Part shown: piece after piece, positions 27,950 to 37,112 of the stretch | Layout: each line of letters opens with the position of its first letter | Numbering within the stretch: position 1 is the first letter of the stretch | Assembly: GCF_000526635.1 (NCBI RefSeq) | Contig: NZ_JAGL01000020.1 | Coordinates: 16,978 to 80,977 of the forward strand | Length of the DNA: 64,000 nucleotides | Direction of reading: 5' to 3' | Source: Aminobacter sp. J41 | GTDB taxonomy: Bacteria; Pseudomonadota; Alphaproteobacteria; Rhizobiales; Rhizobiaceae | Notes under the pieces: model-generated | Databases searched by the model: none | Seen by the model: the letters and a program-made list of their open reading frames with translations, nothing else | Told to the model about the DNA's origin: nothing | Translations under genes and position numbers: made by a program

Positions 27950-28741
27950 TCACACCTCGGCGGAGCTCTGCTTCATCAGCGGTGAAGCATTGCCGACAAC
28001 GGACAACTCCGCCGCGGCACGCAGCAAGTTGGGCGCAAGCTCCCGCATCCGTTTCTCGGTGAACCGCACTGCAGGGCCGTAGATCGACACCACAGCGCGG
28101 GCTTCGCCATCGTCCTCGCGCACGGGGGCGGCCATGCCGTTCATCCCCACCGCATAGGTCTCGAGAGTTAGCGCATAACCCGCCTCGCGAGCGGCATTCA
28201 GGCGCTGGAGGAGGTCGAGCATGGTGAGAGGCGCGTTGGGACCATACTCGCCCGGCTTGGCGAACCCCTGTTTTGCAACGAGCTCAAGCGCCTGCTCGTC
28301 GCTCAGCGTCATTAGCCAGGCGATACCGGAGCTTGAGGAAGCCAGATGCGCATCTGCGCCCATGTCCGGGTCGTAGATGAGCCCGTTGCGCGCGCCCTGC
28401 GACTTCGCCACCCAGGTGAGATTCCGTCCGCTGACTATGCTGAGGCGGACCAGCTCTCCGCTCTCGGCCGCGAGCCGGTCGAGCACCGGCTGGGCGAGAT
28501 CGACGATGCCGCTGTCGCTGAGATAGCTGAGCCCGAGAGCCACCAGTTTCGTCGAGAGGTAGTAATCGGCGTGCTCACGGTCCTGGCGAACATATTCGAG
28601 CCGTACCAGATCCTTCAGCAGCCGATGGGTGCCGCTTGGCGGGATCTCGAGCTTGTCGGCGATGTCGCGCAGTGCCAGGCCCTTTGGGGACTTCGCCAGC
28701 AGTTCCAGAATGGCCAGCGAACGCTCTAGCACACTACTCAT
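27950..28741 (-). CDS. IclR-family transcriptional regulator
   Basis: A 263-residue DNA-binding regulator. Residues 1-70 form the winged helix (SVLERSLAILELLAKSPKGL, then LRDIADKLEIPPSGTHRLLKDLVRLEYV). The rest is the effector-binding domain, with the GSSGIAWLMTLSDEQALELV and GMNGMAAPVREDDGEARAVVSIYGP segments typical of the family. Its target is not obvious, since ftsK is the divergent neighbour. A 13-bp palindrome at 28798-28810 resembles the core of IclR boxes and may be its autoregulatory site. Confidence 0.9.
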   Translation of the reverse strand: MSSVLERSLAILELLAKSPKGLALRDIADKLEIPPSGTHRLLKDLVRLEYVRQDREHADYYLSTKLVALGLSYLSDSGIVDLAQPVLDRLAAESGELVRLSIVSGRNLTWVAKSQGARNGLIYDPDMGADAHLASSSSGIAWLMTLSDEQALELVAKQGFAKPGEYGPNAPLTMLDLLQRLNAAREAGYALTLETYAVGMNGMAAPVREDDGEARAVVSIYGPAVRFTEKRMRELAPNLLRAAAELSVVGNASPLMKQSSAEV

Positions 28742-28797
28742 AGGCTCTCCCGCGACTTACTGATTTAGCCCAACCTTAGACGATCGCTGCGAAAATT

Positions 28798-28810
28798 GGA
28801 ATGATATTCC
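28798..28810. promoter_or_regulatory. Candidate IclR-type operator
   Basis: GGAAT-GAT-ATTCC is a perfect inverted repeat with a 3-base spacer, 57 bases upstream of the IclR start. Known IclR boxes share the TGGAA...TTCCA frame. The site is in the 247-bp gap shared with ftsK, so it could control either gene. Confidence 0.45.
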
Positions 28811-28988
28811 GAAGCGGAAGAAGGTTTAATGTATGTCGGCAACGTCTTTCCCCACCTGACGCAGGGTAAGGAACTTCTGTGCGGGTGGCCACGGTTTAGG
28901 GAGGAAGTCCAGAGACTTTTATCGATTTTGGAAGGTCCTGTTAACCAACCTTTCCTATCCCTCAAGGGGCCAATCCAGTCGTGAGTCT

Positions 28989-31622
28989 ATGAGTATGTCT
29001 TCCATGCGTTCACCCAGGTCCAGTCCGTTGGAGATCGTTGCGCGGAACGACGCGCTTCCGCCGCGTTCAGAGGCGTCTCAGGACTCCGCTACGGCGGACG
29101 ACAACCAGCCGCCGGCATGGGACAACTACTTCTATATCGCGCCGAATGTGCGCTTCACCCGCACGCCTGACCGGATGCTGCGTCGCAACTCGGAAGAGAA
29201 GGCTGCACAGCAGCAGCCTGCGCAGCAGACGACCTCGCCTGCGCGTCCTCCCTTCGCGCCGGCTCCGACTCCCGCGCGTGCGATGATGCCGGTCACCCCC
29301 ACGCAGCCGGTCCAAGAAGTTTCGGAGGAGCCGCAGGTTGCGCACGTCGCTCCGGCCCCGATTCCTTCACCCGCACCGGCTCCGGTCCAGCCACAGGCAC
29401 AGGTCGTCCGCCCGGCAGCGGCGGTTCACGCAAACCCGGCCTATGTGCCCCCGTCGCAGCCGATGCGACCCGTGCAGCATGTCCAGCCGGCGCCGCGTCC
29501 GGCAGTTCCCGTCGTGCAGACTGAGGCTCCCGCCCCGCAGCCTGCCCCCGCCGCTCCTGTTGTCCGGCAGGTTGCGACCTCTCAGTCTGTCCAGCAGCCC
29601 ATGGTGCAGCAGCCGCAGGCCCACCAGCCTGCAGCGTCTGCGTGGTCGTACCTATCCGACTTTGCATTCTTTGAGCTGGCGGGTCCCGCAACCGGTGTTC
29701 CGGCCGATGAACCGGAAGCGATCGTGCCGCCAGCAGTGGTGGCACAAGAAGCGCCCGTCGTCGTGCAGGCTCCCCTGCCCCCGCAGCAACCCGCCCCGGC
29801 GCCGGCCGCCCGGGTCGTGCCGATGCAGCCGGTGGATATCGCCTCGCTCTACCGCGTGATCGAGTGTGCCGTTGGGCAGACGCCGTTCGCCCCAAAGCAG
29901 GAGGAGGTTCATCAGACTGACGCTGTACAGCAGGTCGAGCCGGACGTGGCCCCTGCCGTCGCAGAAGCGCCTGCCCCTGCTCCGGAGCCGCTTCGCACTG
30001 CTCCTGCACCCGTCGCGCCGATGATGCGCGCGCCGTCGCTGCCGATGGCGGGCCCGGTCTCGGCTGCGCATTCGCGTGATGACTACGAGTTCCCGTCCGC
30101 GGAATTCCTCCAGCTGCCGCCGGAAGGCCAGGGCTTTTACATGTCGCAGGAGCGACTGGAGCAGAATGCTGATCTGCTCGAGAGCGTCCTGCAGGATTTT
30201 GGCGTTCGCGGTGAAATCATCCACGTTCACCCCGGTCCGGTCGTCACGCTCTATGAGTTCGAGCCCGCGCCGGGCGTGAAGTCGAGCCGCGTCATTGGTC
30301 TCGCCGAGGACATCGCCCGCTCCATGTCGGCGATCTCCGCTCGCGTCGCCGTGGTTCCCGGCCGCAACGTTATCGGCATCGAGCTGCCGAATGAGAGCCG
30401 AGAGACCGTTTATCTGCGCGAGCTCATCGAGTGCGAGGGCTTCCGCGACAGCAGCTACAAGCTCGCCGTCTGCCTCGGCAAGACGATCGGCGGCGATCCG
30501 GTCATCGCGGAACTCGCTAAGATGCCGCATCTGCTCGTTGCTGGTACCACCGGCTCGGGCAAGTCGGTCGCGATCAACACCATGATCCTGTCGCTGCTCT
30601 ACCGCCTGAAGCCGGAAGAGTGCCGCCTGATCATGGTCGATCCGAAGATGCTGGAGCTGTCCGTCTATGACGGCATCCCGCACCTCCTGACCCCCGTCGT
30701 TACCGATCCGAAGAAGGCCGTCACCGCCCTCAAGTGGGCCGTGCGCGAGATGGAAGACCGCTATCGCAAGATGGCTCGCCTCGGCGTGCGCAACATCGAT
30801 GGCTTCAACCAGCGCGCCAAGATCGCCCGCGAGAAGGGCGAGGTCGTGACAATGCAGGTGCAGACGGGCTTCGAGAAGGGCACGGGCGAGCCGGTCTACG
30901 AGGATCAGGAAATCGACCTGACGCCGATGCCGTACATCGTCGTCATCGTCGACGAGATGGCCGACCTGATGATGGTTGCCGGCAAGGAGATCGAAGGCGC
31001 CATCCAGCGTCTCGCGCAGATGGCACGTGCCGCCGGTATCCACCTGATCATGGCAACGCAGCGTCCTTCGGTCGATGTCATCACCGGCACGATCAAGGCG
31101 AACTTCCCGACCCGCATCTCCTTCCAAGTGACGTCCAAGATCGACAGCCGAACCATCCTGGGCGAACAGGGTGCGGAGCAGCTGCTCGGCCAGGGCGACA
31201 TGCTGCACACCGCAGGTGGCGGCCGCATCTCGCGTGTCCATGGCCCGTTCGTCTCGGACGAGGAAGTCGAGCGCGTCGTCGCCCACCTCAAGCTGCAGGG
31301 CCGTCCGGAATATCTCGATACCGTCACGGCGGACGAGGATGAGGAAATCGAGGAGGAAGAGGACGCGCCGGTCTTCGACAAGAGCGCGATGGGTTCCGAA
31401 GATGGCGACGACCTGTTCGACGAAGCCGTCAAGGTGGTCCTTCGCGACAAGAAGTGCTCGACCTCCTACATCCAGCGTCGTCTCGGTATCGGTTACAACC
31501 GCGCCGCATCGCTGGTAGAGCGGATGGAGAAGGAAGGTCTGGTTGGTGCGCCGAACCACGTCGGCAAGCGCGAGATCCTCGTTGGCAAGCGCGACGTGAA
31601 GCCGGCAAACGACGTCGACTAA
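28989..31622 (+). CDS. ftsK: FtsK/SpoIIIE-type DNA translocase without membrane domain
   Basis: A hexameric ATP-driven DNA pump, 877 residues. The first ~370 residues are Pro/Ala/Gln-rich, low in complexity and have no transmembrane helices, unlike canonical FtsK, which has four. From about 375 the alpha and beta motor domains follow, with Walker A GTTGSGKS near 520 and Walker [13 protein letters not shown] near 650. [27 protein letters not shown] is an FtsK signature. After an acidic linker, the C-terminal winged-helix gamma domain ([25 protein letters not shown]) is the part that reads polar DNA motifs and contacts XerD. The short N-terminal start is ambiguous between ATG 28989 and ATG 28995. 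A terminator follows at 31651. Confidence 0.9.
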   Translation: MSMSSMRSPRSSPLEIVARNDALPPRSEASQDSATADDNQPPAWDNYFYIAPNVRFTRTPDRMLRRNSEEKAAQQQPAQQTTSPARPPFAPAPTPARAMMPVTPTQPVQEVSEEPQVAHVAPAPIPSPAPAPVQPQAQVVRPAAAVHANPAYVPPSQPMRPVQHVQPAPRPAVPVVQTEAPAPQPAPAAPVVRQVATSQSVQQPMVQQPQAHQPAASAWSYLSDFAFFELAGPATGVPADEPEAIVPPAVVAQEAPVVVQAPLPPQQPAPAPAARVVPMQPVDIASLYRVIECAVGQTPFAPKQEEVHQTDAVQQVEPDVAPAVAEAPAPAPEPLRTAPAPVAPMMRAPSLPMAGPVSAAHSRDDYEFPSAEFLQLPPEGQGFYMSQERLEQNADLLESVLQDFGVRGEIIHVHPGPVVTLYEFEPAPGVKSSRVIGLAEDIARSMSAISARVAVVPGRNVIGIELPNESRETVYLRELIECEGFRDSSYKLAVCLGKTIGGDPVIAELAKMPHLLVAGTTGSGKSVAINTMILSLLYRLKPEECRLIMVDPKMLELSVYDGIPHLLTPVVTDPKKAVTALKWAVREMEDRYRKMARLGVRNIDGFNQRAKIAREKGEVVTMQVQTGFEKGTGEPVYEDQEIDLTPMPYIVVIVDEMADLMMVAGKEIEGAIQRLAQMARAAGIHLIMATQRPSVDVITGTIKANFPTRISFQVTSKIDSRTILGEQGAEQLLGQGDMLHTAGGGRISRVHGPFVSDEEVERVVAHLKLQGRPEYLDTVTADEDEEIEEEEDAPVFDKSAMGSEDGDDLFDEAVKVVLRDKKCSTSYIQRRLGIGYNRAASLVERMEKEGLVGAPNHVGKREILVGKRDVKPANDVD

Positions 31623-31650
31623 GACGCCGGAAAAGCAGAATCAGAAACGG

Positions 31651-31677
31651 CGGCGGGGCTTGCCCCGCCGTTTCCTT
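31651..31677 (+). terminator. Intrinsic terminator after ftsK
   Basis: CGGCGGGG (31651-31658) and CCCCGCCG (31663-31670) pair around a CTTG loop, followed by TTTCCTT. It lies 29 bases past the ftsK stop. Confidence 0.85.
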
Positions 31678-31781
31678 ATGCAGATTTAGCCGGTGCCTCG
31701 GGTCGGCCTGTGGATATCCGCGCAGTTGTCGCAACGTCATCCAGTGCTGCACTGACTAAATTTTGTGCGCGGACACGTTCG

Positions 31782-31846
31782 AGATTGTGCAACTGCGCAA
31801 TCTTGTTGCTGCAGATGCCGATTTCGGCCCGAGCGTGGCGCATCTG
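31782..31846 (+). promoter_or_regulatory. Tandem leader stem-loops upstream of the amide operon
   Basis: Two hairpins precede the leader terminator. The first pairs AGATTGTGC (31782-31790) with GCGCAATCT (31795-31803) around an AACT loop. The second pairs CAGATGC (31812-31818) with GCATCTG (31840-31846). Tandem stem-loops are the target type of ANTAR antiterminators such as AmiR; I could not confirm the canonical hexaloop with A1 and G4. Confidence 0.45.
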
Positions 31847-31920
31847 AGGCCTTTCGGGCGCAATACTACTTCCCTACGCGCCTGCCTGACGCTAGAGTGC
31901 CTGCAGATATCGGCATCCGA

Positions 31921-31966
31921 GCCCCGTCCCGACCGCGCGCCGAGCGTGGGTCGGTGCGGGGTTTTT
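31921..31966 (+). terminator. Leader terminator just before the amiC-like gene
   Basis: CCCCG plus CCGACC (31922-31934) pairs with GGTCGG plus CGGGG (31949-31961), with a small TC/TG internal mismatch. A TTTTT tract follows at 31962-31966, ending 15 bases before the ATG of the first operon gene. Its position inside the leader, upstream of an ANTAR-protein operon, implies regulated readthrough rather than termination of ftsK, which has its own terminator. Confidence 0.75.
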
Positions 31967-31981
31967 CACTTTGGGCACGGC

Positions 31982-33058
31982 ATGAAGCGGGTCATTGACA
32001 TAGGCGTTCTGTTCTCGCGCAGCGGCATCTACGCCGCCCTGGCGCGTGGCGCCTATACGGGCGTGCTGCAGGGCGTCGAGGAAGTGAACGCCGACGCCAG
32101 CCTCGACGTGGCGTTCCGCGTCATCGAGCGTGACCCGGAAGGCCGGCTCGACCGCTACGCGCCGCTCTGCCGCGAGATCCTGCGTACGTCCGAAGCGCGC
32201 CACATCTTCGGCTGCATCACCTCGGCGAGCCGAAAGGAAGTGATCCCGGAACTTGAGCGCTTTGACGGCGTCCTCTGGTACACGGTCCCTTACGAGGGTT
32301 TCGAGGCATCCGAACATGTCGCCTACATGCACGCGTGCCCGAACCAGCATCTGCTGCCGCTGCTCGACTGGGCGCTGCCGACGCTCGGCAGCCGCGCCTA
32401 TCTCCTCGGCTCCAACTACATCTGGGGCTGGGAAATGGCGCAGATCGCGCGCGAGCGCATCGCTGCAGCCGGCGGCCACGTTTTGGCCGATCGCTACCTT
32501 GCGCTCGGCGACACCGAGCTCGACCACATCATCCAGGACATCCGCACGCTGAAGCCGGATTTCATCCTGAACTCCCTGGTCGGCGACAGCTCCTACGCCT
32601 TCCTCGCGCGCCTTGCAGAGCTGAAGCAGGATCCGGAGTTTGCCGACGGCATCCCGGTACTCTCCTGCAACTTCACCGAATGCGAGATCGAGGCTGCTGG
32701 CGACGCTGCCGAAGGACTGGTTTCGGTCGGGCCATGGTTCGAACCCGAGGGCGGCAGGGGCGGTTCGTTCCATGAGATGTCGCGCCTTGCGGTGCATGAA
32801 CTCGCGAAGCTGTTGAACGGCCGTCCGGGCGCGGAGAATCTGCCGCTGTCGGAACTGCTGCATTCGGCCATCCGCTCCGGCTACACGCCCCGGATCGATC
32901 CGGCGCACCTGCATGCGGCCCAGCCGGCCATCATCGCCCGGCTGGAGAACAGCCGCTTCCGTGAGATCAAGCGCCTGCCGGCGCTGCGCGCCGATCCGTA
33001 TCTCACACACCGCTCCCAGTCCTCGCAGGGCGGCTCCATGCTGAAGGTGGTGAAATGA
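31982..33058 (+). CDS. AmiC-like ligand-binding regulator (Peripla_BP fold)
   Basis: A 358-residue protein with the type I periplasmic-binding fold but no signal peptide, as in AmiC of the Pseudomonas amidase system, where the cytosolic sensor holds the antiterminator inactive until an amide binds. Visible segments include IGVLFSRSGIYAALARGAYTGVLQGVEEVN at the N-terminus (the usual 'S-x-x-G' entry) and NQHLLPLLDWALPTLGSRAYLLGSNYIWGWE in the middle. ATG 31982 is used; a longer frame from 31763 would run through the leader hairpins and terminator. It overlaps the ANTAR gene by four bases. Together they are the likely amide-responsive switch for the operon. Confidence 0.82.
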   Translation: MKRVIDIGVLFSRSGIYAALARGAYTGVLQGVEEVNADASLDVAFRVIERDPEGRLDRYAPLCREILRTSEARHIFGCITSASRKEVIPELERFDGVLWYTVPYEGFEASEHVAYMHACPNQHLLPLLDWALPTLGSRAYLLGSNYIWGWEMAQIARERIAAAGGHVLADRYLALGDTELDHIIQDIRTLKPDFILNSLVGDSSYAFLARLAELKQDPEFADGIPVLSCNFTECEIEAAGDAAEGLVSVGPWFEPEGGRGGSFHEMSRLAVHELAKLLNGRPGAENLPLSELLHSAIRSGYTPRIDPAHLHAAQPAIIARLENSRFREIKRLPALRADPYLTHRSQSSQGGSMLKVVK

Positions 33059-33666
33059 CGCGCATCAGGACGGAAAACCTCGGCGGCGCCACGGCCTGGA
33101 TCCTGCACAGGCCGCACCCCTCGGTTCAGGGCCTGATCCGCCAGCTCGGCGTCATCGGGCTTGAGGCGCGCGAGGCCTGGCCAGAGCTTCCGGCCGAGTC
33201 GATCGGAGCTGACTTCATCTTCTATGATGCCGACATGGGCCATGACGAGCAGTTTCCCTGGGCGCCCGGCCAGTCGCCGATGCCGATGATCGCGCTGATC
33301 GGCTCCGAAGCGCCAGGCCGCTTGCGCTGGGCGATGGAGATGGGCGCGCATGCGCAGCTGTTGAAGCCGATGAGCGACAAGGGCGTCTATGCGGCACTGC
33401 TCGTTGCGCGCAGCAACTTCGATCGCGCCAAGGCCTCAGAGGCGCTTATCGCCGACCTGCAGAACCGGCTTTCTGCCCGCCAAACGATCGTCCGCGCCGT
33501 CATGATGTTCGTCATGAAGGGCAAGACCGAAGCCGAGGCCTACGACATTCTGCGCCAGACCGCGATGGCCTGGCGCGTCACCATCGAAACCGCCGCCGAG
33601 CGGCTGGTTGCGAACCATTCGAACGAGAGGGGCACCGACGATGGCAGACGCATCGATCTCGCCTGA
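33055..33666 (+). CDS. ANTAR-domain transcription antiterminator (AmiR/NasT-like)
   Basis: A 203-residue protein with a degenerate receiver-like N-terminus (ATAWILHRPHPSVQGLIRQLGVIG, IFYDADMG) that lacks a clear phospho-acceptor set, as in AmiR. The C-terminal ANTAR domain, from about 145, contains LSARQTIVRAVMMFVMKGKTEAEAYDILRQTAMAWRVTIETAAERLV with the family's Ala-Tyr-xx-Leu-Arg core. ANTAR proteins bind nascent-RNA stem-loops and prevent a downstream terminator from forming. The start overlaps the amiC-like stop by four bases. Confidence 0.87.
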   Translation: MTRIRTENLGGATAWILHRPHPSVQGLIRQLGVIGLEAREAWPELPAESIGADFIFYDADMGHDEQFPWAPGQSPMPMIALIGSEAPGRLRWAMEMGAHAQLLKPMSDKGVYAALLVARSNFDRAKASEALIADLQNRLSARQTIVRAVMMFVMKGKTEAEAYDILRQTAMAWRVTIETAAERLVANHSNERGTDDGRRIDLA

Positions 33667-34540
33667 ACCCTTGGTCGTGCCGCCAAGCGGACCGTCCGTC
33701 CTGCGCAGGCTGATGCAGCGAAAGCTGGCGCTGCTGGGCCTGGTGATCGTCCTCATCTGCGTGGGCGGCGCGGTATTTGCCAAGTGGCTCGCACCCTACG
33801 ACCCGTATGAGCAGTTCTTCGACGGCCTGACCATCGAGGGCGCGCCGCTGCCGCCGAACGAGACCTTCTGGTTCGGCACCGACCTGCTCGGCCGCGACCT
33901 GTTCTCGCGCATGCTGTTTGGCGCGCAGACCTCCCTAGTCATCGGCCTGGTCGCCAATGGCGTGGCACTCTTCATTGGCACGCTGGTGGGCGTAACGGCC
34001 GGCTATTTCCGCGGTGTCGTCGGCGCTGTGCTGATGCGTTTCACCGACCTGATGATGGCGTTTCCGGCGCTGCTGCTGGCAATCTGTTTGGCCGCGATTT
34101 TCTCGCCGTCGCTCTGGATCGTCGCGATGGTGATCGCCTTCGTGAACTGGGTGCAGACCGCGCGCGTGATCTTCACGCAGACATCCTCGCTCGCCGAACG
34201 CGACTACATCGCTGCCGAGAAGACGCTGGGCGCCGGGCACGGACGCATCCTCTTCAGGCACATCCTGCCGCACCTCATCCCGACTCTGATCGTGTGGGGC
34301 ACGCTCGGCATCTCGACGACCGTGCTGCTCGAGGCAACGCTCTCCTTCCTCGGCATCGGCGTGCAGCCGCCGATTCCGTCCTGGGGCAACATCATCTTCG
34401 AGAACCAGACCTACTTCCAGTCGGCCCCGTGGCTCGTCTTCATCCCGGGCGCGGCGATCCTGCTCTTGGCGCTGGCCTTCAACCTGGTGGGTGACGCACT
34501 GCGCGACATTCTCGATCCGACACAGCAGGGGCGCGACTGA
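33641..34540 (+). CDS. ABC transporter permease (dipeptide/oligopeptide type, DppC-like)
   Basis: Inner-membrane permease of 299 residues. The N-terminal OppC-type segment LMQRKLALLGLVIVLICVGGAVFAKWLAPYDP precedes the HFGTDLLGRD-like motif WFGTDLLGRDLFSRMLFGAQTSL. The coupling loop is REYIAAEKTLGAGHGRILFRHILPHLIP-like (YIAAEKTLGAGHGRILFRHI). ATG 33641 overlaps the ANTAR stop and has GAGAGGGG upstream; an earlier in-frame ATG at 33608 lies deeper in that gene. Its substrate is likely an amide or short peptide, judged from the operon. Confidence 0.88.
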   Translation: MADASISPEPLVVPPSGPSVLRRLMQRKLALLGLVIVLICVGGAVFAKWLAPYDPYEQFFDGLTIEGAPLPPNETFWFGTDLLGRDLFSRMLFGAQTSLVIGLVANGVALFIGTLVGVTAGYFRGVVGAVLMRFTDLMMAFPALLLAICLAAIFSPSLWIVAMVIAFVNWVQTARVIFTQTSSLAERDYIAAEKTLGAGHGRILFRHILPHLIPTLIVWGTLGISTTVLLEATLSFLGIGVQPPIPSWGNIIFENQTYFQSAPWLVFIPGAAILLLALAFNLVGDALRDILDPTQQGRD

Positions 34541-35460
34541 TGGCAGCCTATATTCTCCGACGCCTTGTCCAGTCCGCGCTGATCCTGCTCGGCGTCTCGT
34601 TCATCACCTTCGTGCTGCTTTACGTGCTGCCTGCCGATCCGGTACGCCAGATCGCCGGCCGTTCGGCAACCGCCGCCACGGTCGAAAGCATCCGCCAGCA
34701 GCTCGGCCTCGATCAGCCGTTCCTCGTCCAGTACGGCAATTACCTGGTCAATCTGCTGCAGGGCGATTTCGGCCGCTCCTACCTGCAGAAGACCGAGGTT
34801 GCGCAGCTGCTAGTCTCGCGCTTGCCGGCAACGCTGATCCTGCTGGTCGCGGCGATCTTCTGCGAGCTGCTGATTGGCCTGCCGCTCGGCATCATCGCTG
34901 CGCTGAACCGCGGTAAGACCGTCGACAACGGCCTGATGCTGACGAGCTTTCTGACCGTCTCCGCGCCGCAGTTCGTGGTGGCACTGCTGCTGCTCTACGT
35001 CTTTGCGGTACGGCTCGGATGGTTCCCGATCGGCGGCTACGGCACCTTCGCGCACATCGTGCTCCCGGCGCTTACCCTCGGCATCCTCGGCTCCGGCTGG
35101 TACTCGCGCATCATGCGCTCGTCGATGGTCGACGTACTGCGCGCCGACTTCATCCGCACCGCGCGCGCCAAGGGCCTGAGCCGCAGCAAGGTCATCCTCG
35201 GCCATGCCCTGCCCAACGCGATCCTGCCGATCATCGCCATGATCGGCATCGACATCGGCCTGTTCATGTCCGGCATCGTGGTGGTTGAAAGCGTCTTCGG
35301 CTGGCCCGGCATTGGCCAGCTCGCCTGGCAGGCGATCCAGCGTGTGGACATCCCGATCATCATGGGCGTCACGCTCGTCTCGGCTTTCGGCATCGTCATC
35401 GGCAACCTGCTCGCCGACCTGATTTCGCCGCTCATTGATCCGCGCATCAAGCTGCGCTGA
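34540..35460 (+). CDS. ABC transporter permease (dipeptide/oligopeptide type, DppB-like)
   Basis: Partner permease of 306 residues. It starts with the DppB pattern AAYILRRLVQSALILLGVSFITFVLLYVLPADPVRQIAG. LGLDQPFLVQYGNYLVNLLQGDFGRSY is the family's first periplasmic segment, and DFIRTARAKGLSRSKVILGHALPNAILP the cytosolic coupling loop. Its start overlaps the preceding permease gene by one base. The permease order C then B is the reverse of the usual dpp operon. Confidence 0.88.
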   Translation: MAAYILRRLVQSALILLGVSFITFVLLYVLPADPVRQIAGRSATAATVESIRQQLGLDQPFLVQYGNYLVNLLQGDFGRSYLQKTEVAQLLVSRLPATLILLVAAIFCELLIGLPLGIIAALNRGKTVDNGLMLTSFLTVSAPQFVVALLLLYVFAVRLGWFPIGGYGTFAHIVLPALTLGILGSGWYSRIMRSSMVDVLRADFIRTARAKGLSRSKVILGHALPNAILPIIAMIGIDIGLFMSGIVVVESVFGWPGIGQLAWQAIQRVDIPIIMGVTLVSAFGIVIGNLLADLISPLIDPRIKLR

Positions 35461-35488
35461 ACCCGTCAACCCACAGGAGTAAAGCCCT

Positions 35489-37105
35489 ATGAAGAAGCTT
35501 ATCCTCTCCACCGCTCTGGCGAGCCTGATGGCCCTGCCGGCTTTCATGCCGGCTCAGGCCGAGGAGCCGACCTACGGCGGCAACATGGTCGTTACCTACA
35601 AGGACGACGTGGCAACCCTCGACCCGGCTATCGGCTACGACTGGCAGAACTGGTCGATGATCAAGTCGGTCTTCGACGGCCTGATGGACTACGAGCCGGG
35701 CACCACCAACCTGCGTCCGGGTCTCGCCGAGAGCTACGAGATCTCCGAAGACGGCGTGACCTACACCTTCAAGCTGCGACCCGGCGTCAAGTTCCACAAC
35801 GGCCGCGAGCTGGTTGCCGAGGACGTCGTCTACTCGCTCAACCGCGTCGTCAACCCGGCCACGCAGTCACCTGGCCAGGGCTTCTTCTCGATGATCGAGG
35901 GCTTCAACGAGGCTGCTGCCGGCACGGCCGAGGGTCTGTCGGGCGTCTCCGCTCCGGATGCCAGCACGGTCGTCATCAAGCTGTCGCGCCCTGACGCGAC
36001 CTTCCTGCACGTGATGGCGCTGAACTTCTCGTTCGTCGTCCCGAAGGAAGTCGTTGAGGAAGCTGGCGCCGACTTCGGCAAGAAGCCGGTTGGTACCGGC
36101 GCGTTCAAGCTGACCGAATGGACCCTTGGCCAGCGCCTCGTGTTCGAGAAGAACGCGGACTACTGGATCAAGGGCGTTCCGTATCTCGACGGCTTCACGG
36201 TTGAGGTTGGCCAGGAGCCGGTTGTGGCGCTGCTGCGTGCGCAGAACGGCGAAGTCGATATCCCGGGCGACGGCATCCCGCCGGCAAAGTTCGTCGAGGT
36301 CATGAAGGACCCGGCACAGGCGGCGCAGGTCGTCGAGGGCGGCCAGCTGCACACCGGCTACATCACCATGAACGTCACGCAGGCTCCGTTCGACAAGGTC
36401 GAGGTGCGCCGCGCCGTCAACATGGCGATCAACAAGGACCGCATCATCCAGGTCATCAACGGCCGCGCCGTGCCGGCGACCCAGCCGCTGCCGCCGTCCA
36501 TGCCGGGCTACACCCAGGGCTACGAGGGCTACAAGTACGATCCGGAAGGCGCGAAGAAGCTCCTCGCCGAGGCCGGCTATGCTGACGGCTTCGAGACCGA
36601 ACTCTACGTGATGAACACCGATCCCAACCCGCGTATCGCCCAGGCGATCCAGCAGGACCTCAAGGCGATCGGCATCAACGCCTCGATCAAGTCGCTCGCA
36701 CAGGCCAACGTCATCGAGGCCGGTGGCGCAGGCAATGCTCCGATGATCTGGTCGGGCGGCATGGCCTGGATCGCCGATTTCCCGGATCCGGCAAACTTCT
36801 ACTACCCGATCCTCGGCTGCGCCGGTGCGGTCGAAGGTGGCTGGAACTGGTCGAAGTACTGCAACGAAGAACTCGACATGATGGCTGCCCAGGCAGACTC
36901 CATGGTCGATCCGGCGAAGCTCGACGAGCGCCTGGCCAAGTGGTCCGAGATCTACATGAAGGTCATGGAAGACGCGCCGTGGGCACCGGTCTTCAACGAG
37001 CAGCGCTTCACGCTGCGCTCGGCGCGTATGGGCGGTGACGATGCGCTCTACGTCGACCCGGTCTCGATCCCGATCAACTACGACTACGTCTACATCAAGG
37101 AGTAG
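35489..37105 (+). CDS. ABC transporter substrate-binding protein (family 5, DppA/OppA-like)
   Basis: Periplasmic receptor of 538 residues. A signal peptide is evident (KKLILSTALASLMALPAFMP, cleavage after AQA near 25). Family signatures include YKDDVATLDPAIGYDWQNW, then LAESYEISEDGVTYTFKLRPGVKFHNGREL, the classic SBP_bac_5 block. The C-terminal lobe contains YDPEGAKKLLAEAGYADGFE. ATG 35489 follows AGGAG at a normal distance. Co-transcription with an amidase suggests an amide- or ureide-containing ligand rather than dipeptides. Confidence 0.9.
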   Translation: MKKLILSTALASLMALPAFMPAQAEEPTYGGNMVVTYKDDVATLDPAIGYDWQNWSMIKSVFDGLMDYEPGTTNLRPGLAESYEISEDGVTYTFKLRPGVKFHNGRELVAEDVVYSLNRVVNPATQSPGQGFFSMIEGFNEAAAGTAEGLSGVSAPDASTVVIKLSRPDATFLHVMALNFSFVVPKEVVEEAGADFGKKPVGTGAFKLTEWTLGQRLVFEKNADYWIKGVPYLDGFTVEVGQEPVVALLRAQNGEVDIPGDGIPPAKFVEVMKDPAQAAQVVEGGQLHTGYITMNVTQAPFDKVEVRRAVNMAINKDRIIQVINGRAVPATQPLPPSMPGYTQGYEGYKYDPEGAKKLLAEAGYADGFETELYVMNTDPNPRIAQAIQQDLKAIGINASIKSLAQANVIEAGGAGNAPMIWSGGMAWIADFPDPANFYYPILGCAGAVEGGWNWSKYCNEELDMMAAQADSMVDPAKLDERLAKWSEIYMKVMEDAPWAPVFNEQRFTLRSARMGGDDALYVDPVSIPINYDYVYIKE

Positions 37106-37112
37106 TCTTCCC

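Noticed and set aside
29652..31559. 635-codon open frame antisense to ftsK
   Set aside because: Composition is that of a codon shadow (His/Asp/Arg-rich). The FtsK motifs on the plus strand are decisive.
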